Assembly (NCBI RefSeq): GCF_963583255.1
Contig: NC_084805.1
Span: 12,171,375-12,235,374 of the forward strand
Source: Pyrus communis
Lineage: Eukaryota > Streptophyta > Magnoliopsida > Rosales > Rosaceae
Direction: 5' to 3'
Length of the DNA stretch: 64,000 nucleotides
The translations under genes and the position numbers were made by a program. Shown here piece after piece: positions 1 to 10,918 of the stretch; within the stretch, counting starts at the first letter, position 1; the number at the start of each line of letters is the position of its first letter. The notes under the pieces were generated by a model. It ran no database searches. It had not been told where the DNA came from and saw only the letters and a list, made by a program, of their open reading frames with translations.

Positions 1-1248
1 CAGTCGACAAACACCTTAGAAATGAGATATCCTTCAATATCAGTCGTGACGTATAACGGCTTTAGATGTTGGAGGTTAACCGAGGGGTAACGGGGAAATA
101 ATTCGGCCAAGGCTGCCTTAAGGTTGTCATCTTTACTGACTTCCTCATCGTCGTCAGTAGTGACGAAATCCACTTGTGTTGCTTCTTCGGCAACGACATC
201 CTCATCCAAGAAATTCGACTGATGGGTGCTTGGTTAGAACTCAGCCGGTAGGACATGGACCATATTGATCTCCATATGCTCGAGGACCGAGGGGCCCATC
301 AGGTCTTGGTCGTCGTCGTCTTCCAAGGGAGTAGACGTAGCATCAGTCATTGGAACGTCTTTAATTGAGCTATTTAGCGCTTTCGGTATGAACCTGCTCC
401 TGAGGCGTATGGATTGAATCTATCCTATCCTAGTTATCTTCCTCGAGCGCGTTTACTGCCGAAGATTTATTTCGTTTTTGTAGTACGTTACGGGCTCATT
501 CTTTGTAGGCGATGCGGGCGTTCCTTGTGTCCAGGTATACGTCTAAACGCGCCACACGATTTTCCTCATCGGCCATAAGGCCGAAAAGAGATACGACTGA
601 GAAAACTTTGAAATGATATCACAAATACTGAAGGTCTTCGAGTGAAAAGGGTAATTCGGCGGTGTCGATATCTGTGTAGGGGTCGACCTCAAAGCCGAGG
701 ACCCAAGCCTTACGTATATGTTGGAACCTAGCTTTCATTGCTGGATCAGAAGTTTTTTGGATAATTTGCTCGGCATCAAGGCAAGTTATTGCTAGGTCGA
801 GGGCTTCCTGACATGCCTTGGGTAGTCCGTATAAGTCATTGGCGGAATATTTCTTATGAAATTCCTGCATATACTCCAAGGATTCACCGAGGAATGGAAG
901 GTGCAAATTGCGCCGTACTTTGACTTACAGTTTCGGCGGTGGTAGCGGAGAAAGTTTCCTTTCGGCCTCTTGTCTAAAATGCTCGAGACGAGCTCTCATC
1001 TCCCCAAGCCGAAGAATGAGCTTGATGCGTTTCTCGGACTCTTCAATGGTGGTTTCAAAGTCGCGAGCAACTGCCTTTTTTCCTTCAAGTAATTCGGTCA
1101 TGATAGTCGGGGTCGGCCGATCGTCAACGCTTCCTACTGCCTCTTTTGGCTGCCCCCTGTAGCCGAGTTAGCCTGCACTTCTTGTCGTCGAGCCATGCAA
1201 TCTATCCGCTGGCAACGACATTTTTGAGACTTAGATAACGCCGTATAT
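1..1248 (-). pseudogene. E1 gag-protease region, cut off by window edge
   Basis: This continues the E1 frame after the E2 insertion. The first codons after TATAT keep the same frame as the last codons at 27650, then meet a stop within about 40 codons. A 95-residue open stretch (906-619) has no recognised function. The final stretch (about 120 down to 1) has an LKPLYVTTDIEGY... pattern ending in KVFVD, the lead-in to a retroviral-type aspartic protease; the catalytic Asp-containing motif falls at or just past base 1. Several stops interrupt the region. Function is inferred only from this motif and position. Confidence 0.65.
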
Positions 1249-2999
1249 TGATAGGATTAAAAACACACCACAAAGTAGCACACAAATGTCCTATTAATTT
1301 TCCTTATTAACGATAATATTTGTCAATTGTAGCATATGAAAATAAGGGTCTTTCCCGCAGAAGATTGTTTTGTCTAACTACTTAAAATGTCACCAAAACT
1401 GGGCTGCTGTCCCTACTGACCAGCCACCAAAAAATAATTATTAGACTGACTTACACTTATCTAAAGTCTACGAAATTTTATATGCAGATACTAGACACAC
1501 AGAACTACACTCACACAAATTTTTGGGATTTTTGGAGTTGATTTTCTATTTAAATTAAATCGAACAAAAACAGAGACAGAGACAGATTTTTGAGTAGTTT
1601 GCAAATTAAGAAAAACAAGTTAGGGGAATTGCTATCCACCACCAAATAATCATGCAAACATGTTATGTTTCATTCAAATTCCTTTCATTTTCAGATGAAG
1701 ATGCTCAAGTTGGCTCAATGTTAGAACCCAACCTATTACTCTTTCTTATGTAGTATGTTAAGAGAATGATGTTTTCAACTTAACTTAGTCCCTAACATGC
1801 AATCTGTGGTGTGCACATAGATTTAACAAGTAGAAATCATTAAGAACGAAAAGAGTTTGAGTCATCACAAGGCATCGTAAGTACTAGCGTTGTCTTACTT
1901 ATCCTAGAAATTGATTCACATGTTAATCGCAATTAACAAGTACTACTCTAGAACATATGTAGGTCCTCATTCGACAAGGGCAGGCACACACATATTCATA
2001 GCATTAGAATCCTAGATATGCTTACTAAGTATGCATCCGTAGAAAACACAAAAAGAATTCATCAATGAGACAAGTAGTGAACCAATTTTCATCCATTCGT
2101 AAAAGTAATTCAAACGAAATGTCATAACAAACTTGCAATCATATTCGGGGCTTCAAAACAGCCCCTAACTACTAAAAATTAGTTACACATAATTCTCAAA
2201 TTAAACCAAAAGAAAGACATGAGTTTGAGAAGATAAAACCGAGAGAAGAGAATGCCAAGATTTCCTCCTTCCTTTCATTCCTTTCCCAACGCAGCAGCCT
2301 TGCCTTTTTCCCTTGCTTTGCTTCTTTTTTTTTCTATCTTTTTTTTCACACTTTTTCTCCCCCTTTGCTGCTGCAAACTGTAGGTCTTTTCTTCTTTTCT
2401 GCTGCCACAGTTTTTTCTCCATAACTCCCCCACTAACAGCCATTTAGTGATGACAATAAGTGGGAGGAAATGCTAAAACAATTGTAACTCTTTGGGCAGC
2501 CTTTATGCCCATTACTCTCACTTAATTTTTCATTTCCTCTGATAGTTGAATAGGTGTTAGCTGGCTTGTTCTTGGCTGCATCAGTTTTGGCTGTTAGTTT
2601 TATGGGATTTATTGCTTTCAATGCTTTCTTGTCAGTTACAAACTGCTCAGCCTCCTGGGAACCTTTGAGTATTAGAACGACCATAACTTTTTCTAGAAAA
2701 ATGATATTAACAATCCGCGAAATGCTCCAGAAAATAGACATCCGTAGCTTTCCAAGAATATAAGGCTCATTCTCTAATTCATTCTGAGCTGTCCGCAACT
2801 TGCTTCCAAAGTCAGCTGACCTGCACAGGCAGTTTTGACGAATTTATTACTTAAAATTCCACTTGTGTTATTTTTCTTTTCTTTACTTGACATATCTTAC
2901 AAAACACAAAAACAAAGTAAATAACTCAAAAATATAAGGAACTAACTAAGAAAAGACAAGTGAATTTGATATAAAATATATATAAATATGAGCTTATCA
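1249..2999 (-). repeat. E2 3' LTR (full length, 1751 bp)
   Basis: It begins TGATAGGATT and ends GAGCTTATCA on the plus strand, with TATAT immediately outside. The last ~260 bp match the right LTR at 27386-27644. It contains pyrimidine-rich DNA at about 2270-2410. Short ORFs inside it are not supported as genes. Confidence 0.88.
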
Positions 3000-3045
3000 A
3001 ATACCCCCACACTTAGCTTTTGCTAGTCCTCGAGCAAAACAAAGA
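3000..3045 (-). other. E2 polypurine tract and conserved 3' motif
   Basis: On the minus strand a purine tract with AGTGTGGGGGTATT abuts the 3' LTR. About 45 bp here are the same as next to LTR A of E3 (6097-6140), including CTCGAGGACTAGC on the minus strand. The tract primes plus-strand DNA synthesis in LTR retrotransposons. Confidence 0.85.
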
Positions 3046-3750
3046 AAACATGAAAAAGTAGCAACATGAAAAACATTAGCTCCCCACTATGTGACCCTCA
3101 TAGAATTTCATTCAAGAAAACAAATCATCAAGAACCTTAGCTAGCATCAAACAAGCTAATCCAAGCTCATCTTCCTTATGCAAATGTTAACAACTACCTT
3201 TTAATCATCCTTGAAGTGTAGTGTGTGTAATAGCCATGCTAATGCAATTTCAAGTTTTGTTTTAAAACACCACATGCAAACTAGTGACCTTCTCACGGGA
3301 CATACACTCAATCACACATATGTTTAGTTTAACGTGTTTCGCTCAAAGAATCAAATGTGAAAGATCTACCATAAGCTTGCATAAAGATCTCATCTCCACA
3401 ATCATAATTGCAAAACTAAAATCAAGAGGACTTTTATTGGTTGTAATGAGGCTTAGGGAGAGGGTTATAGAAATGAAAGGATAGGTAAACACAAGTTCCA
3501 AGCTACATTGCAAGCAATTCTCTTGTTGAGATTTATAAGAACTCAAGCTCTCCAACCACTCTACTAATACTTCCAATCACACCCCTAAACTTTTTATTTG
3601 CTTTGTATACATTTTTTTTTTCTTCTTCTTCTTCTTCTTCTTTTTTTATAAACCAATTTTCGCACATAACTAAATACAAACATGAAATACCCCCACACTT
3701 ATTCTTTTGCCAAACTCCTCCAAAGTACTTCACAAACATTCTCACATTGC
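3046..3750 (-). other. E2 noncoding region downstream of pol (left part)
   Basis: This is the continuation of the E2 3' noncoding region on the other side of E3. It is AT-rich with a TTC/poly-T tract at ~3610-3645. Bases 3746-3750 are the left copy of E3's ATTGC target duplication. Small overlapping ORFs on both strands are not supported. Confidence 0.7.
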
Positions 3751-5172
3751 TGATGCGAGAATTATATGCACACAAATTAAACCCTCTTTTTGACAATTGT
3801 AGTATAAGTATAAGTAGGGATCGTTCTGGACCGGGGATTAGGAGGGATTGTTAATCACTTGGATTTGACTTAAAAACATAAAAACACAATATAAAACTCT
3901 ATACTAGACTCAAAGAATGCAAAACTAAACTTTAAAACACTAAAACAAACCAAAAGACTCAAACATCACCCAAAACACTCAAAACTGCCTTAAAAACACT
4001 TTCTGGGCAGTTTTGAGCACTTTGGTGAATTTGGACGAAATTATGTAATAAATTGAATCAAAACACTTAGAAACATAAACTAAGACACTTTCTAACTAAA
4101 TTGGACAATAAAGTAAAGGGGGATTGAGTTTTGACGAAATTAAACTAAATGAACAAATTGTAATTAAAGCAGAATGTAAATATGAATATGATGAAAGTAT
4201 GGATGAATGCTAGCTAAGGGGTTCATCTCCACACATGTTACACTTGCATAATAAAATGATTTCCAATTGCATTTCAATAAACCAGGAATTCTCAATGCTC
4301 CAAGTTAATTAGGTCCGCTTAAATTAACTTTCAAATCTTCCTAACGTTATTGAATTGGATGATTGCATACGACAACCCAAAACATTCCCCACAAGTCCCC
4401 TACATGATTGCATAATAGAGATACAAGCAAGAATCATTACGCTCTATGAAAATTATAAGTGTTGACGAGGCATTCGTTACTATGGAATACGCATGAAACT
4501 TATGCCAAGAATTCGTTTAACGCGATTGTTTATAAGCAACCTCCACTACTTGTGAATATAAGTTCGTAACTATTAGGTGAAACTCACTTATATTCTAGCA
4601 TCATATTCATGCATGAAAATTAAGTGTGCACTCTCAATAAACATACATAAATAAGTTATCAATCAAACAGTTAAACGAATTGAATCCACAACTTATGAAA
4701 CGCAATTAGAAGTAATCAAATCAAAATGCAAGCATAAACATATATTTCGAATTCCCCCCTAGCCAAGGGGGGTTTAGTTGAATTTAAACATTGGAATCAA
4801 AGAAACACCTAAACATTCCAACAACTCAAACTTGAATTGTATGAACGTTTAGGCCTTCTTCTCTTCCATTCTTCATTCGTACAAAACAAAGAGTATTGAA
4901 ATTAAACATTGAAATCAAAGAAACACCTAAACATTCCAACAACTCAAACTTGAATTGTATGAACGTTTAGGCCCTCTTATCTTCCTCTTCGTTGTAGCAC
5001 AAGGTCTAAGGATAGTTTGATGGTGTGAATGGTTTGGGGAGTGGTTGGAGTGGCTGCAATGGAGGAGAAAAGTGTTTTGGTGGCTGCTGCAAGGGTGTGG
5101 AGAGGTTTTGACGAATTTCTGGAATATGGAAGAGTGTATGGAATGAATGAATGTTGTGTGAAGTGTGTATGG

Positions 5173-5180
5173 TATTTATA
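5173..5180 (-). promoter_or_regulatory. TATA box of E3 LTR A
   Basis: The minus strand reads TATAAATA, about 916 bp from the LTR start in element orientation. It lies just downstream of the CACATGCA motif array (5240-5580), so transcription should start near 5145. LTR B and LTR C have the same box at 12471-12478 and 19768-19775. Confidence 0.75.
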
Positions 5181-5239
5181 GGGAGAAAGAGAGGGAACAT
5201 GACAGCTAGGAACTTGGTGGAAATCTGAAATGGTGATGG

Positions 5240-5580
5240 GAGATGCATGTGGCTGATTTATGCATGTGATTAAAGGGTGGGAATGCATGTGCTTTGACAG
5301 AAATGAAAGGGAATGCATGTGCAATGAGTGTGGAGTGAATGATTGAATGCATGTGGCTGATAGGTATGAATGATTATGGTTGCATGTGGGTGGAAATGCA
5401 TGTGGAATTAAAACTAGAGTGAATGATGATGAATGCATGTGGATTAAAGAGAGAGAATGTGGTGTAATGATGAAGTGGAATAAGTGCATGTGGATGTGGC
5501 TGATTTAATTTATGGAAGATGCATGTGGATTAAAGATGAGTGAATGATTATGGGTGCATGTGGATGAATGTGCATGTGCA
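5240..5580 (-). promoter_or_regulatory. Array of ~12 CACATGCA (RY-core) motifs in LTR A U3
   Basis: The plus-strand octamer TGCATGTG recurs about 12 times at 10-60 bp spacing, i.e. CACATGCA on the minus strand, from ~60 to ~410 bp upstream of the TATA box. CATGCA is the RY core bound by plant B3 factors of seed development (ABI3/FUS3/LEC2), and CACATG is an E-box form. The same array is in LTR B (12538-12878) and LTR C (19835-20175). Function is inferred from motif knowledge only. Confidence 0.6.
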
Positions 5581-5617
5581 AGGTTGTTGTTGTGATAAGT
5601 GATAAGTGTATGGTTAT

Positions 5618-5740
5618 GATAAGTGAATGATATGATAAGTGAATGATATGATAAGTGAATGATATGATAAGTGGATGATAAGATAAGTGAATGATATGAT
5701 AAGTGGATGATATGATAAGTGGTGAATGATAAGTGGTGAA
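5618..5740. repeat. 16-bp minisatellite in LTR A
   Basis: Six full units of GATAAGTGRATGATAT-type sequence followed by a partial unit ending GATAAGTGGTGAAT. The fourth unit ends GATAA instead of GATAT. It lies in U3, upstream of the motif array. Confidence 0.9.
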
Positions 5741-6096
5741 TGATATGTAATGATATGTGGGAGTGTGGCTGAAATGAAGGAGTGGAATGTTGGAATGTTA
5801 TGCACGGCTAAGGATATAGGAAAGGTTTAAATGTCCTAAAACTAAAGGGAACAAGGTTCCAACACTTTGGTCTTCAATTAGGTCTTCAATTTCGTCCAAC
5901 ACTTTGGCTCCAAGCATAAGCTATCCATCCTAAGCCCAAAAGTGCTCCAAAAGTCTCCAAAATGCATCTTTTTGCTCCTTTAGCCCTTTGGACCTACAAA
6001 CACACGAAAATAGCTTAAAGTACTAAAATAACTAAAGAAACATAACGTAAATGCACGAGAACAAGCCATTTAAGTCGCATGAATATGCTCCTATCA

Positions 6097-6140
6097 AATA
6101 CCCCCACACTTAGCTTTTGCTAGTCCTCGAGCAAAACAAA
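6097..6140 (-). other. E3 polypurine tract, copy 1
   Basis: Minus strand AGTGTGGGGGTATT directly abuts LTR A. The following ~35 bp match the E2 sequence at 3000-3045. Confidence 0.85.
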
Positions 6141-7735
6141 ACAAAAGAAACCAAAAACAAAACAAAACGAACAAAACACAACCTACACCTTCCAACAATC
6201 GTCTCAGATTTCCAATGCACATGACATGTTAAAAATCATTATTCCCACAGATTTTAGCCATCTTTACACTTAAGTACATTCTTACTCATAGTCACCACAT
6301 ACTAGTTCACAATTAAGCATTTAAAACCATGATTTGAATGTAGTAACATGCCTTTAGAGAATTCCCTCAATTCCTTACTAGATGTACTCTCGTTTTTCAC
6401 ACAGATTTTCTGACTACACTCCCTACACTAGGTATATGTGAGAAGATTGATGTAAACATGTAGACGAACACTCACATATGTTATAACAAGGAAAGCATTT
6501 TCTGGAATTATTAACATGTATATATATGATCTCATGAATGGAATGCCACTACTTAGAACGAGAACCAGTGATTCCATAAGCTCATATCAATTCCAAACTC
6601 CACATTATTGAACACATAACGATCAAGATAGAAGTCAAAGGGGTGTAACGGGGCTAGGGTATTGGCTAACAATGAAAGGTGAAGGATAAACAAACATTCT
6701 TAAAGCAATAGCGAGCAAAGCATTTGAATTAATGTAGAATTCACTTTTGAATGAAAACTCAATCTTTTGAACAACAAGGGGGAACAAGCTCTTTTTCCTT
6801 TCTTTCTTTTCTTTTCTGTTTTTCTTTTTCATATGTTTTTCACAATTTTTTTTTTCTTTTCTTTTGACTCTCAAAACATACATAAACACTTAAGAACAAA
6901 ACATTCTCTCCCCCACACTCATTTTCTTTCATAATGTACTCAAAAGGAATTCATTTAAGTCATGCTCACTATCTTTTAAGAACAAGGGTGTGGACTGTCC
7001 TATACTAGGCTAGGTGAGGATAATGTGGGTAAACAAAGAATAAAGGCTAAACAAGGCTCAACGGGGTTAAAACTTACAACAAATACGAAATATGGGAAGT
7101 AAGGCTATTTGGTTATGGTGGCAATTACGCAACTTCATCTTGATATGTGTTATGCAATTCAATATCATGCTTTGAATGAAACGGATATAAGTTCTAGCAT
7201 TTAGTTCTATCATGATACAATTGCATTCTAAGTAGCAACCAAGCAAGGAATAATGAGATCATGCAACAACTTTAGAAAACAAAGAATCACAGAAAATAAC
7301 TCTCCAAAGAAGGTAATGGCTCGAGTCTCACATGGTCGTAGCGTTTGTTTGAGTTCCTTCCTTCAAGCATGTTACAAAAACGAATTTTTCTTTTATGATT
7401 GCATGTGAAGTCATACATTATAACCATAACTAAGCATATACCAAGAGTAAATCAAACTTTCATCTATGTTTATAACTCTTTTTAACAGTCATGCAATTAC
7501 AAACCAAATCCTTATTATTGTGTTGGAAGGTACCCTAAGACACAAACACACAAAAACGACTCAAAACACTCTTTTTAGGCTTTTCAAAACATGTTTTTTT
7601 TCAAATTTTTATGTGATTTTCGGATTTATAAAAACAAAACATATTAAAACACTCTAAAACATCTTAAAAACGTTTTAAAACAGCAAGGAACAACATTTGA
7701 AGTAATGGGTGATAAAATCCCACGAATTTGCATTA
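6141..7735 (-). other. E3 noncoding internal region, copy 1
   Basis: About 1.6 kb, AT-rich, with A-rich and C/T-rich runs (~6800-6870) and no convincing coding sequence. Repeated at 13439-15033 with a 7298-bp offset. Confidence 0.7.
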
Positions 7736-7749
7736 CATATACTTAGTTA

Positions 7750-7800
7750 CCCCCCCCCCCCCCCCCACACTTAAATCAAACATTGTCCTCAATGTTTTAA
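7750..7800 (-). other. Internal G-run motif of E3, copy 1
   Basis: The minus strand has GAGGACAATGTTTGATTTAA followed by AGTGTGGGG and a 17-G run. It matches in layout the motif after pol in E2 (21430-21475), so it marks where a pol gene would have ended. Such a purine run could act as a second polypurine tract. Confidence 0.6.
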
Positions 7801-8299
7801 GCATAGATTCACACAAAACATAAGTAAACACACAAACAGCATTTATACATACTAAACATGGCAGAATGTAACTTAACAAAGAGAAGAGTTTAGGGACGCA
7901 AATCTGGTTATGGAGTGTATATTCCCTCTTCTCCTTGGTGATTGTACTGAGGCATGATCTTGGTGATTCCACAGGCTTACTCTTGAACTGGTTTCCGCCC
8001 ATCGTTGATTTTCCTTTGTGCTACTCTTGAACTGGGCAGCAGGATTCCCTTTAGGGTCTCCCCCGAAGGTCTGAGCTTCCTCCTGTTATCTGTTTCTTTG
8101 TTCAATCTTTGCAGTAGTGGTCCCTTCTCTGGAAGTGTATCAACCGTTGAAGATGACTACTCGAGAGCAACGCTAGGTAAGCAACCAGGAATAAATTCCA
8201 GGCAGTCGGAACCAGATCGGAAGACTGACTCCAAGTGCCGGCTGATTGCTTCTTTCACTTTGCCATGCGAGTAAGAACAAGGACAAAGAAAAGGACAGG

Positions 8300-9116
8300 G
8301 AAAGAGCATGATATGATATACTTTTGCTTTTGACCTTGATGATATGAGATACCTTTGCTTTGAAGAAGCGGTGAATGAATCAGCACATGCTTCAATCCGC
8401 CGTTTCCTCCTGGGTCATATGTACTCCAGGCATCTAGTATCATCTTTGGGGAAGAAGAAAGAATTGAGTATTTCGAAAGGCTTTGCTGGGAGTGCGCCCT
8501 CAGAGGTGAGGGTGAGTTGGGCATTTTTCTTCAGGTTTGCCTTGCCATAAAAGATGAAGGTCGACATATATAGAGATAATATCAAGTGGTGGTATTGTTC
8601 TTTTACCCTTGTCGACAAACGTTTTGATCCCGCAAATCCGGCTTTTTGAAATAGTGGCGCCTCTTCGATCTTTGAAAACGCCTCTTCGATTTCTGAGCAG
8701 ACGCCTCTTCGATCTCTGAACGACGCCCCTTCGCTTTCTGAACGACACGTGGTAGTGCGGATGCGGCTCTTTTGACAAAGCTGCACGCGTTTTCTGAAAA
8801 GCAAAGAAAGCGTCGCCAAACTTTGCGCTTGTCGGCTAAAGATGTGTAGTTGCGATGATGGCCTCCACGTGTTGTCTGAAAAGAAGAAATCTTTTGACAA
8901 AGTTGAACGCGTCTTCTGAAAAGCCGAGAAAGCGCCGCCAAAATTACGCCGGAAATTCCGGCTTTTTGAATCGGTGGACGCGACGCCTTGGCTTCTTATA
9001 GAGGTATCGATCACCGCCAACAAACACACTCTGAAGATTTCCCATTCTTGAACATCGTCTCCGGCCCTTTGAAATTTTAACTCCATCCACCCCTTCTCTT
9101 TGAACACTTTTGAAAA
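8300..9116 (+). promoter_or_regulatory. Promoter-like region of the E3 antisense ORF, copy 1
   Basis: GC-richer than the surrounding element. It holds ~25-bp units around CGCCTCTTCGATC (8655-8730), G-box cores CACGTG at ~8746 and ~8867, two ~60-bp blocks starting TCTTTTGACAAAG with a 122-bp period (8768 and 8890), an inverted repeat GCCGGAA-A-TTCCGGC (8948-8962), and a weak TATA-like CTTATAGA at ~8996, about 120 bp before the ATG at 9117. The arrangement resembles a plant gene promoter in plus orientation, against the element's own direction. Promoter activity is inferred. Confidence 0.5.
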
Positions 9117-9809
9117 ATGGCAAACCTATCGAACCTTAGCTTAGAATTGAGTCTCAGCAGTGATACGGGCGCGCCGCGTCAAGGTAACGTATGGCGCTCT
9201 TCTTTCTTATCTTCTAACGGTCTTCTTACAGGTGAAGACTCCGTGATGCAGGACGCCACAACAGCTACAATAGTAGCTAGGAACCTCCTCACTCCAAAAG
9301 ATAGTAGGCTGCTGTCAGGACGGTCCGATGAGTTGGCCGTTCAAGAGTCCCTCGCACTTAGTGTTCAGTGTGCGAGTTCTGTGTCCAACATGGGCCAACG
9401 CCTGCTTGCCCGCTCCCGTCAGGTGGAATCATTGATGGCAGAGGTGGAAAGTCTTAAGCAAGAGATCCAGCAGCTTAAGTACGAGAATAGAAGTTTGCAT
9501 GTGCTTGCAAATAACTATTCGTCGGGCATGAAAAGGAAGCTTGATGAGCTGCAAGAATCTGAAGGTCGGATTCAAGGTGACCGTCAAAGGCTTGCGGCTT
9601 ATCTCCAGAGGCACCTTTTTCCTGGGTCATCCAGAGTTTGGCCAAGTATTGAGGCCTGGAATGCTCTAGCTCCGATGCCTCCCGCTCCGATGCCTTCCGC
9701 TCCTATGTCTTCTGCTCCGATGCCTTCCGTTCCGATGTCTTCTGCTCCTACGCCTTCCGCTTCAAGAGTATTGCCACGTAGTGGGGCTTCAAGCAAACAA
9801 CCTCTGTGA
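9117..9809 (+). CDS. E3 antisense ORF, copy 1: coiled-coil protein of unknown function
   Basis: The 230-codon ORF runs opposite to the element. Visible: a Ser/Leu-rich N-terminus (~1-60), a central part with Cys-Ala-Ser then NMGQRLLARSRQ, a heptad-like helical stretch at ~100-165 (EVESLKQEIQQLKYENRSLH and MKRKLDELQESEGRIQ) that should form a coiled coil, and a C-terminal minisatellite of five-residue units (PMPSA / PMSSA, ~186-212). No catalytic motif, signal peptide or membrane segment is seen. The ATG is the first after a TATA-like box. I recognise no characterised family; my memory of similar ORFs in fruit-tree retrotransposons is unverified. It may be a captured host gene or an additional antisense ORF of the element family. 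Confidence 0.65.
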   Translation: MANLSNLSLELSLSSDTGAPRQGNVWRSSFLSSNGLLTGEDSVMQDATTATIVARNLLTPKDSRLLSGRSDELAVQESLALSVQCASSVSNMGQRLLARSRQVESLMAEVESLKQEIQQLKYENRSLHVLANNYSSGMKRKLDELQESEGRIQGDRQRLAAYLQRHLFPGSSRVWPSIEAWNALAPMPPAPMPSAPMSSAPMPSVPMSSAPTPSASRVLPRSGASSKQPL

Positions 9810-9822
9810 AGGCTACATCTGC

Positions 9823-9882
9823 TTTATTTTTTTTTCTTTTTTTTTTTTTATTTTTTTTTTATTTTTTTATTTTTTTTATTTC
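9823..9882. repeat. Poly-T tract, copy 1
   Basis: T-rich low-complexity run between the two convergent ORFs (antisense ORF ends 9809; gag-like ORF ends 9887). Repeated at 17120-17179. Confidence 0.85.
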
Positions 9883-9886
9883 TGAA

Positions 9887-10918
9887 TCAATCGGCATGGA
9901 ATTTATCTTTGAATGGGCGGTGATACTTGAAATGATCCGGTAATGGTTTAAATTCAAGATTGGATGCCTGAATCATTAACAACATGTTAGTATAAAAGAA
10001 AATTGAAATTGGAGGAGGTGGCTTACTTATGTGCTCCGACATGAACTTAAGGATAAACACATCTTCTTTGAACATTTCAGGAACTTTGCCCTTGGACAGA
10101 TTTGATGTGAGGATTGGTCCTTGTCTTGTGTCATAAAATTCAACTTCTTTGGGGTTGTTTGCCTCAAGAACGTCCTCTTTGATGAATTCATGATATTCCC
10201 TACTTTGCACCTTTGGAAGTGCTTCCAAGATGTCTTTTTCACTTTCTTCTTCCTTGGAATTCATGAACCTGCAAGGAATAGGGATATTAGGTGGAATGGG
10301 GTTAGAACTAATTAAATTTGGAACAACCTTACTTGAATTAGATGGCGTAGGAGCAATAGGTGCCTCCGGCAAAGGTGTTTCCACCCTTGCCGTGGGTTGG
10401 GTGTATTCCTCTTCCTTGTGATTTGATTTTGATGGTTGAGGGTCCGTTCCAACCTCCTTGTCACTTCTCAACATGATTTCCTTGGCAGTTTCAAATTCTC
10501 CCTTCGGATTTGCAATGGTTGAACTAGGGAGTTCGCCTTGGTCTCGAAACTGTCCTACGAACTCCGCGATTTGCCCAATTTGCTTTTCCAAGTGGTCCAA
10601 CCTTTTGTCTTGATTTTGTCCCTCCTTGACTTGATTTTGTGAGCCCTGCACCAAACAAATTAATTCATTAAGCTTTTGATTATAATCTATTGACGAACTT
10701 GAGTTTGGTTGGGCATATTGAATATGAGGTGGCTGCCAATATCCTTCTTGTTGAACATTTTGAGGTTCCCACCACATAGAAGTTGAATGATCACTCCAAT
10801 CCGAATTGTAAGTATTGGAAAACATATTATTCCTTGATTGAAGATCAAATGTACCAACGTTTTGCATTTGGGACCTTTCCATGAGCTGTGACAAAAGAGA
10901 AGCACTATCAAGTGCCAT
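9887..10918 (-). CDS. E3 gag-derived ORF, copy 1
   Basis: 343 codons in element orientation, starting ~110 bases inside the primer site. Residues ~34-60 (SNTYNSDWSDH) and ~85-155 (NQDKRLDHLEKQIGQIAE; LPSSTIANPKG; IMLRSDKEV) match in order the gag/pol linker of E2. Residues ~215-255 match the MKSKKE...ILD stretch before the E2 protease. The end (ASNLEFKPLPDHFKYH) matches the E2 segment just before RT. So the gag capsid core, zinc knuckle, protease and all later domains are absent, joined by deletions. It may be expressed as a small nucleic-acid-binding remnant or be non-functional. Confidence 0.75.
   Translation of the reverse strand: MALDSASLLSQLMERSQMQNVGTFDLQSRNNMFSNTYNSDWSDHSTSMWWEPQNVQQEGYWQPPHIQYAQPNSSSSIDYNQKLNELICLVQGSQNQVKEGQNQDKRLDHLEKQIGQIAEFVGQFRDQGELPSSTIANPKGEFETAKEIMLRSDKEVGTDPQPSKSNHKEEEYTQPTARVETPLPEAPIAPTPSNSSKVVPNLISSNPIPPNIPIPCRFMNSKEEESEKDILEALPKVQSREYHEFIKEDVLEANNPKEVEFYDTRQGPILTSNLSKGKVPEMFKEDVFILKFMSEHISKPPPPISIFFYTNMLLMIQASNLEFKPLPDHFKYHRPFKDKFHAD

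Larger units (their letters stand above)
3751..6096 (-). repeat. E3 LTR A (3' LTR of array)
   Basis: The plus-strand ends are TGATGCGAGA...GCTCCTATCA; length is 2346 bp. Markers that differ from LTR C: GATTAGGAGG and AAAACATAAA near its left end, six full minisatellite units, and ATGTCCTAAA near 5830. Promoter elements are listed separately. Confidence 0.93.

Noticed and set aside
4977..5489. 170-codon ORF present identically in all three E3 LTRs
   Set aside because: It spans the TATA box and is made of His/Ser residues from the CACATGCA motif array. Threefold identity reflects LTR duplication, not selection.
5618..5740. Regular 16-bp repeats resembling a CRISPR array
   Set aside because: Units are contiguous with no spacers and the context is a plant LTR, so this is a minisatellite.
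8415..9107. 230-codon minus-strand ORF opposite the promoter-like region
   Set aside because: No domain, composition driven by repeats (RRG/RNR runs), and it lies antisense to a region better read as upstream DNA.
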